Below, piece by piece: positions 11,698 to 25,419 of a stretch of DNA of 64,000 nt (its first letter is position 1; each line of letters begins with the position of its first letter). Where the stretch lies: positions 97,479-161,478 of the forward strand of contig JAPJBO010000519.1 of NCBI GenBank assembly GCA_030068145.1, given 5' to 3'. The notes beneath the pieces were generated by a model. The model did no database searches. It saw nothing but the letters and a program-made list of their open reading frames with translations, and was not told where the DNA came from. The position numbers and the translations under genes were made by a program. Source of the DNA: Diplonema papillatum (Eukaryota; Euglenozoa; Diplonemea; Diplonemida; Diplonemidae).

Positions 11698-11850
11698 AAT
11701 TGTAAGCTGTGTTAGCGGGAAGGAGGCGCGTGCACGCCGTGTGTGTGGGGGGGAAGAACGATGCTTAGAACTGCGGTCCGTCGCCGCAACATATTCGTCG
11801 AAGTGGGCGAAGGGAGTCATTTTGGCTCCCACGGCACTCCCCGAACGAGA
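11698..11850 (+). pseudogene. Relic of RAD23-like first exon, copy 1
   Basis: Matches the 5' flank and first ~20 codons of the exon at 15144 (TTGTAAGCTGTGTTA, GAAGAACGATGCT, CGTCGAA, GGGCGA) but is peppered with substitutions and indels and loses similarity after the GEG residues. The oldest-looking of three copies of this gene start. Confidence 0.65.
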
Positions 11851-12117
11851 AATCAAAGATTATGGGTTCAGGGGGGGAGTACATTCGCAAGGTTGAAACT
11901 TAAAGGAAATGACGGAATGACACCACCAGGCGTGGAGTATGCGGCTTAATTTGACTCAACACGGGGAATTTTACTAGGTCAGGACGATTTCTCATGCCAG
12001 CAATTGTTCCACAGAACGGTCCCCTACAGCGCAACACCGTACTGCTGACAAAACGGTCACTCTAAAACCGCCTCAAGTCAATCGGAGCCACGATTCGGAG
12101 GCATCAAAAAACCGACC

Positions 12118-12600
12118 TACGAGCAGAAGAAACAGTCTACTAATTTTAATTAAGAAACGTGGCTTTACACAGGAGGGCTCAGCTTGAATTGTAAGCTGTG
12201 TTATCGGAAAGGGAGGGAGAGCGGGTACTTAGGCGCGTACACGCCGTAATAGGGTAGCGAAGAACGATGCTCATAAAGCTGCGGCCCGTCGCCGGGCGCA
12301 ACATGTCCGTCGAAATGGGCGAGGGAGCAACCGTGCTGGACACCTTGAGCAAAGTGTGCGAAGAGTACGGGTACAAGCTGGCGGGGTCGAAGCTGGTCCT
12401 CGGCGGGACCACGCTGGACGAGGCGGTCGGTGTAGCGGAGGCGCTCTGCCCCTTCGCCGACGCGCCGGCGAAGCCGTCGTCGCCGCGGAAGCTGTCGCAG
12501 AAGGAGTCGGCGAGAAGGCAGCGGCTGGCGGACGCAGAGGGCCGACGACGTTCATCGGGGTCAAGGCGGTGCACGCGGCGGCGGCGTAGCGGGCCGGCAA
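12118..12600 (+). pseudogene. Truncated RAD23-like first exon, copy 2
   Basis: From the 5' flank (CTACGAGCAGAAGAAACAGT) through codon ~90 this is nearly identical to 14993-15480. It then lacks ~25 bases present in the intact copy after RLAD, which shifts the frame, and similarity stops near 12600. The ubiquitin-like part (from the ATG at 12267) is intact but the XPC-binding-like part is missing. Flanking stretches 11975-12090 and 12666-12790 are also near-duplicates of each other, showing a tandem duplication of about 690 bases. Confidence 0.75.
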
Positions 12601-12807
12601 ACCGATTTATTGAGAAGGCGCAGATATTTATTAACGCTGCTGTTGGGCGCTCCCTGTATTATCGATAGTTTTTTTTGGTTGCTTTCTCATGCCAGCGATT
12701 GTTCCACAGAAAGGTCCCCTACAGTACAACACGCCGTACTGCTGACAAAACGGTCACTCTGAAAGCGCCTCAAGTCAATCGGAGCAGTGGCTTATATATG
12801 GGTCTGG

Positions 12808-13597
12808 TGCTCGGACCAAGTCCGAGCAGGGATTTATACGCCGGTCTAGATGGGCGGGTCACCCGTCCATCCTCAAAAAAAAAAAAAAAAAAAAAAAACC
12901 CACGGGCTGGCGGGTGTGGGTAGGCTACCACAGCAGTCATAGGGGGTCATGGGGGGGCCCGTAGGGGGTCCATAGGGGGGTCATGGGGGGGTCCATAGGG
13001 GGTCCCAGGGGGGTCATAGGGGGGGGGGGGTCATGGAGGCGAGCAAGCGGCCCAACCCGGCGAGACACAGCCGAACTTCCAACCGCAGTGGTGGATTCTA
13101 TCACGCCCAACTCAGGATGGGGCCGGGACAATGCCGGGGAAAAGGAAGGACATGCCCTTATTCTCCAACTCTTCCTTGTAATCCAACTGCTGTGTTTTCC
13201 CCCTCACGCGCCCTTTGCCGGACAACTGCTGGTTCTCCCACCTCTCTGCTGCACCCTCCACCCTCTGGAACATCTGGCTCGGAATCTATACACGGTGCGC
13301 AGTGATGCACGGTGATGCACAGTGATCCACGCTAGTGCGGTGTGCACAGTGACACGATAGCGCATGGTGGTGCATAGTGATCCACAGTGGAGGACAGTGG
13401 TGGCACTAATTTTCGGGCCCTCAACGACTTTGCAGGGCTGGCTGGGGTGGCTGGACAGGCTGGACCACCACTGGGGGGGGGGTCTGGGGGGTCGACAAAC
13501 ACGTGCTCGGCACCCCGGTGCAAAAGACGGGTACCCGTCCATCTACATGGACTATTGCTCTAGGCCGAAATCCCCTTATAAATCCCTGGTCCGAGCA
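12808..13597. mobile_element. 790-bp inverted-repeat element
   Basis: TGCTCGGACCA at 12808-12818 is repeated inverted at 13587-13597, and AGGGATTTATA follows inward on both sides (the left side has nine extra bases). GATGG[GA]CGGGT..ACCCGTC hairpins lie inside both ends. The interior has an A tract (12876-12898), a G-rich minisatellite and short degenerate GTGATGCAC units (13300-13390). No transposase and no clear target duplication. Confidence 0.55.
12938..13032 (+). repeat. G-rich minisatellite
   Basis: Alternating units of GGGGGTCATGG and GGGGGTCCATA type, about 11-12 bases each, roughly eight copies. It lies inside the inverted-repeat element 12808-13597. Runs of up to 12 G make G-quadruplex formation plausible (inference). 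Confidence 0.7.
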
Positions 13598-14249
13598 ACG
13601 AAAAAAAAAAAAAAGCACAGAATGCCCCGGCTGAGGGGCCCAGTAGTAGTGCTACAGTACAGCAGTCACACTAGCAGTACACAGCACCGGTTACTGCACC
13701 TTTGGATAAGCAATGTACAGCCTCAATTTTGGAACCTGCGACTGGCCCAATAGCTTGAAAAATTTTCCGCGCCTGCGGCGCTGGTATTTCTGGCTGCTTC
13801 ATGACGTGTTGCCAAGAAAGCGAAGACCGCGGCTGTCCGCCGAGATTACCCCCTACACCACTTTTTTAGCCATACTTCAACGTTCTTGAATGATCCCGGC
13901 ACACTGCTACAGTACCCCAACACTTGCCTTCTTCGCATGGCTCTTTTGCTTCCCGAAGGACAGTCTCTGGTGGACAGTAGTGACAACCACAAAAGAGGAG
14001 CACCCTGTCGGGTACATAAACGTGCAGTTGTGCCGCAACTGGGATTCTTAGTAACTCCGAGCAATTTATGGACAGTTACGTGGGAGGAGTTTTTATATAT
14101 AAGGCCCTGAATCGGAGGCATCAAAAAAAAAAAAAAAAAACCGATCTACGAGCCAGGCGTGGCCCTAAAGCGTGAATGTAAATAGAGATTTTGCCCAAAC
14201 ACATTTTTTGCACTTTTTCTTTTGCACTTTTTTTGCACCAGGCTACAGC

Positions 14250-14350
14250 CAGGCCTCACGTTCAGCATGCTAAACGTACTGATTTCAGCACGTTAATTCT
14301 TTTAGTTTCTCTCTGTACACATGCTGAATCAGTACGTTATCAGCACATAT
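14250..14350 (+). mobile_element. End of a hAT-like element with CAGCACGT motifs
   Basis: Starts with CAGGCCTCACG and aligns base for base in layout with the left end of the element at 42659 (CAGGGCTTACG). Subterminal copies of ACGTACTGA / TCAGCACGT replace the ACGTGTGGA / TCCACACGT motifs seen there, while the spacer GTTAATTCTTTT is shared. I could not find the other terminus; from 14350 to 14990 nothing else is recognised. Confidence 0.5.
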
Positions 14351-15143
14351 CTTGTGTCCAAGATGCCACCCGAAGGCCACCCAAGCAGGCCCATGCAGGT
14401 CTTTCGAAGAACTGCTGGAGGAGGGAGCAAGCTGGCTTGGATGTCTGCACATACCCGTTTCTTCGGGCTTACGCGAGTGGGGGAATTGGCGTTTTTTTCG
14501 GCTCGCTACGCGAATAAATACTCCATTACTTCGATGACCGCCATAGAGGGCCGCATATGATATGATCATTCATCTGAGTGCAAGAGACAAGTTACCACAG
14601 TCCGGAACGCAAAACAGACATAGCATGCTGTGTGGCTCGGCTCGATTTCTTCGTTCGATGAAGAACTATTCAGAAATGTTTTGTGACCAAGCTAGGAGCC
14701 TCTGAAAGTATTAGCTGTATGTTGGCAAGCGTTGACACAACACCATTCGAGTTCCTGTTGGAACTTGCGCCTGACAAACTTCCAATTGTGATGATGGTGA
14801 TGATCTTAGCGGCTGTGCTGGTACAACCTCCTTAGCACAGACGACAGAAAGAAAGCGAAAGCGCGAAGAGTCCGACATTCCTCAGTCCGGCTACGATCCA
14901 AAACGGGTGCAAAAAGCAGGCGGAAAAAGTGCAAAAAAACGTAAATAGGATCTTGGATTTTGCCCAAAAAGAGCGTAAATAGGGCCGCACGTGCTACGAG
15001 CAGAAGAAACAGTCTACTAATTATAATTAAGAAACGTGGCTTTACACAGGAGGGCTCAGCTTGAATTGTAAGCTGTGTTATCGGAAAGGGAGGGAGGGCG
15101 GGTACTTAGGCGCGTACACGCCGTAGTAGGGTAGCGAAGAACG

Positions 15144-15838
15144 ATGCTCATAAAGCTGCGGTCCGTCGCCGGGCGCAACATGTCCGTCGAAATGGGCGAG
15201 GGAGCAACCGTGCTGGACACCTTGAGCAAAGTGTGCGAAGAGTACGGGTACAAGCTGGCGGGGTCGAAGCTGGTCCTCGGCGGGACCACGCTGGACGAGG
15301 CGGTCGGTGTGGCGGAGGCGCTCCGCCCCTTCGCCGACGCGCCGGCGAAGCCGTCGTCGCCGCGGAAGCTGTCGCAGAAGGAGTCGGCGAGAAGGCAGCG
15401 GCTGGCGGACGGGGCGCAGAGGGCCGCGGCCCTGCCGACGCCGACGTTCATCGGGGTCAAGGCGGTGCACGCGGCGGCGGCGAAGCGGGCCAGTAAACCG
15501 GCCTCTTCCCACGATGCACCGCCGTCGGCGCCGCCCAGCGACACGTCCGACCTGAGCAACCCGTATTTCGCCGGCCCCCTGTCCCTCGGCCACCGGGAGG
15601 CGATCCTCGAACTGCGCCATGACGTCGCCGCCGCGGGCGGACCGGACGACGTCATGGCGCTGCTGGCGCAGCACCCGGTTGTCGTGCACGTCCGCGCCCT
15701 GGTCCAGATCGACGGTGCGAACCTAGCCCCGGCCCTGCAGCAGATCAACGCGCTCGCCCCCGGCATCATCGACGGGCTCAAAGCGAACGTCGAAGCCTTC
15801 CTCCAGCTGCTCAACGAGCCGGTACCCAGGCACCACAG
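15144..15838 (+). CDS. RAD23-like ubiquitin shuttle protein, exon 1
   Basis: The exon starts at the ATG at 15144 and encodes 231 codons plus two bases. Residues 1-60 resemble the RAD23 ubiquitin-like domain. Residues ~175-228 resemble the XPC-binding (STI1-like) domain, ending in FLQLLNEPV, which closely follows RAD23's typical end of that domain. A recognisable first UBA domain is not seen between them. RAD23 proteins bind ubiquitinated substrates and the proteasome and stabilise XPC in nucleotide excision repair (family knowledge). The exon ends at CACCACAG followed by GT; the leftover AG joins the first base of the exon at 21075 to give an Arg codon and the correct frame there. Two broken copies of this exon lie upstream (11698, 12118). 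Confidence 0.75.
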
Positions 15839-16000
15839 GTCGGCTTTACCAGTGCCAACAACTACTCTTTCTGCACAGTTAATTCAGAGAATTTGACGTC
15901 GGCGGATTGACATCTGAATGAACCTCAACACAAACAAGTCGTCGACAACTATCAAGTAAAGGAATGAAGCAACTCTTTCTACCACACAGTTAGTACACAA

Positions 16001-16135
16001 AAAACGAAAGCGTGCACTAAATATACAACCCGTAACCACATAGCCCTTTCTTGCTCTAAGAGAACCCATTCATGAACGGTCACACGGAGACCCTAAACCC
16101 CCGGAATTTCAAGCGAACTTTAACTCTAAAAAGTT
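16001..16135 (+). repeat. Dispersed repeat, second copy at 40334-40462
   Basis: About 130 bases are nearly identical in the two places (AAACGAAAGCGTGCACTAAA, TAGCCCTTTCTTGCTCT, GAGAACCCATTCATGAACGG) and include motif M1. The copies diverge abruptly after CTTTAACTCTA, suggesting a real element end. No TIR or tail is visible. Confidence 0.7.
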
Positions 16136-16542
16136 TGTTTGTGCGCACTTCCTTCAAACCTGTTTTGTTGTTCTTGACAAACTGCATTTGTTAGACACAA
16201 AAACCAACTGTACATGTACAAGGTGTCACGGGAGAAGCCGGCGGCCGCTACTTAGTGCATGCTGATCCATGGGGTCCGTGTAATCAAAGCTCCCAGTGCT
16301 GACTTATCACGTGGGCGGCCCTGAGATTACCCCTCCTCAGGCGACACCACTGTTTTATCTTTAACCATACTCCAACTCCCTTCCCCTCTGGTCTGCGTTC
16401 ACGAGCAGAACCCGAGACGAACGAGGTGCACACAACACCGCGGTAGAGAAGGTTTCAGACCCTACCTACGGAGTCGTACACTCCCCAGCGACCCATTTCC
16501 CCTGTGCTTTTCTATTTTGCATTTTTTGTTTCTCAACACTGC

Positions 16543-16922
16543 TGAACTCAGAAGGGGAAGCGGTGCTGGCTACAGAGGACAGCGAGGACATCGACGGCTG
16601 GCGGTCGTTCGGGGTTGAGCCTGATATGACGGCCGCCGACATCGACTCGCTGAACCGCGTGGTAACAGAATCATTGGCATTGGCAGCTTTGAGCGATCAC
16701 GCGGAGTGGAACGGCTTAGCCACGACAACGAGGGGTGAACATTGTACAATATGACACAAACTTCGGGTGTCCAGAGGCCCCACAGCGGCCGATGGTAGTG
16801 GCATCCGCTTGCCCCGCGCGTGACCTCGACACGATACAATCTCTGGCGTTGAGTGACCTCTGTGTTCTCCCTCGGCGACTACCCGCAGGAGCTGGTGCTG
16901 CAGGCCTTCCTGCGAGGCCTGG
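16543..16922 (+). pseudogene. Broken copy of RAD23-like exon 2 (UBA region)
   Basis: Matches 21088-21250 of the intact exon (GEAVLATEDSEDIDGWRSFG, then ADIDSLNRV) but lacks the acceptor AG and the first codons. It is interrupted after GAACCGCGTG by 203 bases (16662-16864) and resumes at TTCTCCCTCGGCGAC before losing similarity at ~16910. It sits in the intron between the intact exons 1 and 2, so it is most likely a decayed exon duplication. Confidence 0.75.
16662..16864. mobile_element. 203-bp insertion in the decayed exon
   Basis: Compared with the intact exon at 21075, these bases are extra and are bounded by GTG on both sides (16659-16661 and 16862-16864). It begins GTAACAG and ends CTCTGTG. 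No terminal inverted repeat is evident. It could be a short mobile insertion or an intron-like insertion; GT is present at the left edge but AG is not at the right. Confidence 0.45.
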
Positions 16923-17089
16923 TCAACCTCCTCGTCACTTCAGGGCACAAACCTTACGCCTGGGCAAGACGACACATACTACTACTAGTAGCGCTTGTGC
17001 AGTCTATCGTCACAGATTGTTGCTGTTGAGTTAAAACTACAATAATACTTGATGCTAACATCAATCATGCCTAGATAAACATCAACAAC

Positions 17090-18243
17090 GACCCCCCCCC
17101 TAGGGCTAAGTTGGATGGAAACGCCGTTTCTTTCAGTTTTTTCGAAATAAGGAAACGGAAACGGAAACGGAAACGGAAACGTTTCCGTTTCTTTTAAAAG
17201 AAACGCCGGAAGGCTTTTCATGCTGAGGGGTCCTATAAGATACCACTTCACGGGTCCTTCTGTGAGTCCGTCTGGCGGGCTCTCTGACTCTTCAGGGCCC
17301 TTCGACTTGGCTCGGCCCCTTCTTGTGTGTCGTCGCGGTCTCGTTTGTGCAGAGCAGTCGCCGGTGCTCACCGCTTTCTTTCGTCGGCGATCTGACACGA
17401 GCAAATAGATAACCACAAGCTAATGATGCAGAATGTCGTCACATGTGGATGTTTTCTGACACCAGATTCCACCCTTCTGTGCCTACCACTTCGTCTTCTG
17501 CTGCTTCCAACCCACGAGTGGGGCTTGTTGAATCTGCCGTCCTCTTCTGCATTGTTGGTGGTTTCTTCCTGCCGTCGTTGTCTATGCTCCGACAACACCG
17601 CCCCTTCCGGTGACGGTTGCCACCCGTCGTCGTATGCAAGGTGCACTGTGGCAAGCGATGTTTAACGCACACGTTACTGCGTGGCCATCGCTTTTCTGGC
17701 GGGTTCAACATTGCCCCGGCATACGTGTGCCCTTCTCACCTCCTGATGCTTATTGCACTCCCTCTTTGTCTTCCACCGCCGAAAGACCCCGGTCTTGTAG
17801 CCTGTGGCGCTGAACGATCGTATCTGTAGAGTCTATTATTGGAAGCGGATGTGCTTTCCCGATCGTCTTCAGCGCGTTGGCCAACAGCCTCGCATAACAG
17901 AGCATCGTCGCCACAACAGCCATTGGTGTAAAGAGCTGCAGACCTCAAAGTCAGCACAACCGGACGCGTGTGGTTGCGTCTGCTCCACGCGGTCGCAACT
18001 CTTATGCTTCTTTCCTCCCTCTTTTCGGAGCCTCCTTGTCCATGGTTTCCCGCTGGATTGCGGGGTCCGCCGTTCGGAACACATTTCCGGTCGGACCTTC
18101 AGCCAGTATACTAGTGGCATACCAGCCGTTTCTTTTGAAAAGAAACGGCGTTTCCATCCACCGCCAAAAAGAAGGAAACGGAAACGGAAACGGAAACGGA
18201 AACGTTTCCAACGTTTCCATCCTACATAGCCCTAGGGGGGGTC
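17090..18243. mobile_element. 1.15 kb inverted-repeat element with GGAAAC arrays
   Basis: About 30 bases at the ends are inverted repeats with two to four differences: GACCCCC, CTAGGGCTA and GGATGGAAACG on the left match the reverse of 18212-18243. Directly inside, both ends carry tandem GGAAAC hexamers (17153-17185 and 18173-18205) and AAAAGAAACG palindromic segments. The middle (17250-18100) has no reading frame with a known domain, so the element is presumably non-autonomous. No target duplication is clear. Confidence 0.65.
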
Positions 18244-18411
18244 AAAAAGCTGTCAAAATGGGTCAAAAATTTAGGAGCCCCTCAGGGGCCCCTGCAAGGC
18301 AATAAAAGTCGTTAAATCATCCCAGAACCGTGTAGAAATGCCTAAAACATACTTTTTGGCCGCTGAAGTGCCTCTAGAAGGCTCTTAGAGGAGTGCTCAT
18401 TTTTCGGACTC

Positions 18412-20672
18412 AGGGTGGACACCGTTTGGTACCGGTGTGGTTCTGTGAGAATAAATGCACCGTGAAACGGTGAAAGCATGAAACGAAGAAGGAAAAGACA
18501 CCGTCCAGGTCCATGCTCAAAAGAGTCTCCGGCGAGTTGGGGATGGAGGGGCTTCGTAAGAGGCATCAACAAGCGCCTCAACGAGGTCGGGCTTCGTAAC
18601 GTACCGCCCTCTTGAGTCCTTTACGTCAATGCCAGCTTCTGTGGCCTTGTCACGTATCGTGCCCACCGGAAGCTGCAGGTACCCCGTCCTGAGCTGCTGC
18701 GTCATAGCAGTTCTGTGAATACGCCGCTGTACTTCCTCGTTGGAGTCAAGCTTTCTTTTTTTTTTAAGCTCGACGTGCGTAGTGGGGCTGGGAACCAGAG
18801 ACACGCCAAGGGCTTTCAGTGACCCGCTGTTGTGTCTTCTTTGTGCGATACTAGCAACCCTTTCGGGGTTGGCACACGGAAGGCGATCTTGAATGAACGA
18901 TACTGTCGCGTGCGCCCCTTCAACGAAATCATTGGAGTGAGGGAGGTCCCCACTACGGCTGGGTGTCATCTCTTTGTCTTTTTCCACAAAAGAGTCGAAC
19001 TTCGTGAGCATCGCGTTCGCGGAAGTTCGAAGAAGAGCCGCTGCTTGCGGTGTAAACAGCACCTCAGCTTGTGCAAGGCCCAGAGAGTTTTTTGGGACTT
19101 TGTCAACAATCCAAGAGGGAAACACACTTCTGACTCTTGCAAGCTTGGTGAGTATCACGCGACAGGCAGGATACAGTTTACGCGCTTCGGTGACGTTAAG
19201 TTCACCTTCTTTCTTCTCGTCAAGTTTCAACAAAACGAGGCATGCTTTGTACGCAGCATAGCACAAAGATGCCGACACAAGGATAGGCAAGGACTCACTC
19301 GAAAGAATCACATTCACTGCATCAGAACCAGGGACGTGCAACTCCTTCCGTTTGACTGCTGTAAGGAAAGCGTTGCGGTTGTGAAGAACAGCAGCCAAAG
19401 CTCGAACAAGCCACGCGTACTTGTTCCCGACTTGTCGACCGAGATTTAGGCCCTTTGGCCAACGCCCTCTTTCTGCAGCCACCATCGACGTCCTCACTTT
19501 CAACCCTGACGAAGTAGTCGCGATGGTGCTGGCAGCGCAGCAGGCTGTATGGAGGGTGGTGATCGCTGCTTCGATGTGCTGCGGGATGATCGTGGCCTCG
19601 ATCATGTGCTTCAGCTTGTGCGACGAACATCCCGTGGCCTTCACATTCGCTTCATTGCACCCTGCCAGGGCAGCGCTCTCGTGGTCGACTACGAATCTGT
19701 CGGGCGTGTTGAAGCCCTCCTCACGCGCAAAGTTTTGCACACGTTCGATCTGCCGAGCTTTATCGCTTGCTCTGCCACCTTCACCGACCGTCGCGTCTGC
19801 TACCACCTGCAGCACGCGCCCATTTGCAGAGAAAGGGTTCTTGGCTGTGAGAGCGACCTGGTGGTACTTCAGGCCGGCCTGCTTTCTGCTGCCCGACGAA
19901 GCGTCTGCTGCCCCCTGCACCGTCAACTCTTCTCCAGCATCTTCTCGCAGCTGTCGCAGGCGGCGGAGAAACCGTACAGTCGTACTCGGACCGCTGTACG
20001 CATCGGTGTCGCGCACAGTATTACGCGCGATGTTCCGTCCGCGCCCTCTCATGCCAATGACGCACTCCAATACGTCGGAGAGCGCTTTGCCGGCAGCCTC
20101 GGCACCAATGCCGTAGCTGCGAAGGATCTGCAGCGCGGTCACAATACCGGCAGAGTAACTGCCATCTTTGGCATAAAAGCTAGGTATAGTGGGCTTGCGC
20201 TTCAAGCGCTGATGCCAACCAACCAGCGTCGCTGTCCTCGTCGTCGACACTGTCATCGTTTTTACCAGTCTGATTCTGCTTCTTCTGCTCACAACACTCA
20301 CAAGCCACACACCACACAACCGGTCGCTGTCCACCTCCAGTTCGCTGACGGCTCTTTCGTACCCATAGCTTTCCGAGGGCCTTCAGAAAGGCCTCCCCAG
20401 ACACTGCAGTTACTGCACGTGCCCTGCCGCGCAGCCGGCGCCACGACTGAAGAACAACCTTCGTTGGCACTGTGCACAGCTGTTCGTTCCTGAGCACGAG
20501 CTTGCGGAGATACGCACGTGCAGCGTTCGTAGCTGCCTTGCTCCTGGGCGTCGTTCGGCCCATTTTTGTTTCCTTTTATGGCTGCCCGTACGTGGTTGTA
20601 CTGTCGTAGTTGGGTGTTATGAGTGATGAAGCACACACAGGCTGCGTGGTGGTACCAAACGGTGTCCACCCT
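18412..20672 (-). mobile_element. Complete DNA transposon with 22-bp perfect TIRs
   Basis: AGGGTGGACACCGTTTGG plus four more bases at 18412-18433 is the exact reverse complement of 20651-20672. Between them lies a single transposase-like gene on the minus strand. The left end also contains a short hairpin (CACCGTGAAACGGTG, 18459-18473). Flanking bases (ACTC, AAAA) give no obvious target duplication. It lies in the RAD23-like intron in antisense orientation. Superfamily unassigned. Confidence 0.8.
18517..20563 (-). pseudogene. Transposase-like gene, one frameshift (family unassigned)
   Basis: The ATG at 20563 opens a 127-codon frame with a Cys-rich WCVACECC motif; a second frame, read from about 20230 to the TGA at 18517, supplies roughly 570 more residues. 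The frames differ by one base near 20215-20235, so a 1-base indel (or an unseen short intron) separates them. The second part looks like an RNase H-fold transposase: VVADATVGEG, then FVVDHESAAL, CSSHKLKHM (a CxxH-type motif as in hAT-like enzymes) and an acidic residue in NDFVEGAHA. The C-terminal ~40 residues (DVKDSRGRYVTKPDLVEALV) resemble a SAP/HeH DNA-binding motif. Catalytic assignments are inference; no homologue was searched. Confidence 0.6.
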
Positions 20673-20873
20673 AAAACCATCAACGAATACACCCCCCCCT
20701 GGGCCATTTTCCATGAAACTTCCCCCAAAAACACGATTCCGGGCATTTCTGAGGCGGTTTGCATGTTTTTTTAGCCTTAAACTGCCGTTAAGTCTACAGG
20801 TTGAAAATGTCACCATTTTGACGTAAAAAAAGACCTTTTGACCCCCCCCCTACCCCCCCCCCCCCCCCCCCCC

Positions 20874-21052
20874 AGCCAACCAGACTCACACCGCAGTCCT
20901 GTCTGCAGACACTCAGGTTCCACGCTGATGATGGTCCGCCTTATGTGTCCCGTGGCTTAAAGGACGAACACGGCGCAGACGGGACCAGTGCGGTGTTGAG
21001 CACATACCCATTCCAAACACGTTCTTGCAATCCCCCCCCCCCCCCCCCCCCC
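20874..21052 (+). repeat. Dispersed ~180-bp family D2 with poly-C end, copy 1
   Basis: Shares CAGACTCACACCGC, TGTCTGCAGACACTCAGG, CGCAGACGGGACCAGTGCGG and a C tract after TTGCAATC with copies at 48355-48520, 50040-50160 and 50691-50868, and more distantly 47893-48062. Three of five copies run into 8 or more C. It abuts the 3' splice site of the RAD23-like exon 2. Further C tracts lie at 20846-20873. Confidence 0.75.
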
Positions 21053-21074
21053 CTTCGTTTCTCAACACACGCAG

Positions 21075-25158
<4,084 letters not shown>

Positions 25159-25192
<34 letters not shown>
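25159..25192 (+). repeat. (GT)n tract 4
   Basis: Sixteen GT units joining LINE copies A and B. Confidence 0.85.
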
Positions 25193-25195
<3 letters not shown>

Positions 25196-25199
<4 letters not shown>

Positions 25200-25337
25200 A
25201 GACCTGTTTTCACGTGGTGCCTCCCTGTGCGAGAGGCGTCGACGACTCCTTCAGTTTCAAGTAACCGCCGATGCTCCCGCAGGTTGCGAGTGGGGGTCCG
25301 TGTTCAACTGGGGGTGGTGCCTTGGACAGCACCTCGC
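25196..25337 (-). mobile_element. LINE-like element, truncated copy B (3' end only)
   Basis: Only about 140 bases of the same 3' end: AGGCACCACGTGAAAACAGG next to (AC)n on one side, and a GT tract (25338-25359) at its truncated end. Confidence 0.6.
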
Positions 25338-25419
25338 GTGTGTGTGTGTGTGTGTGTGTTGCGGACCCGTTTTAACGTGGTGCCTCCCTTTACGAAAGTA
25401 CGACCACGCTCATTTATGG

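Larger units (their letters stand above)
15839..21074 (+). other. Intron of the RAD23-like gene, loaded with mobile elements
   Basis: Inferred 5.2 kb GT-AG intron: donor CAG/GTCGGC, acceptor CACACGCAG/G. It holds a dispersed repeat (16001-16135), a decayed copy of exon 2 (16543-16922), an inverted-repeat element (17090-18243), a DNA transposon on the opposite strand (18412-20672) and a copy of the 180-bp family with a poly-C end just before the acceptor. Matching phase at both splice sites supports the model. Confidence 0.65.

Noticed and set aside
17220-18120. Transposase inside the 17090-18243 element
   Set aside because: Frames are under 150 codons, with no catalytic motif on either strand.
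19549-20493. 314-codon plus-strand frame inside the 18412-20672 transposon
   Set aside because: The minus strand carries the transposase-like motifs; this frame has no recognisable feature.
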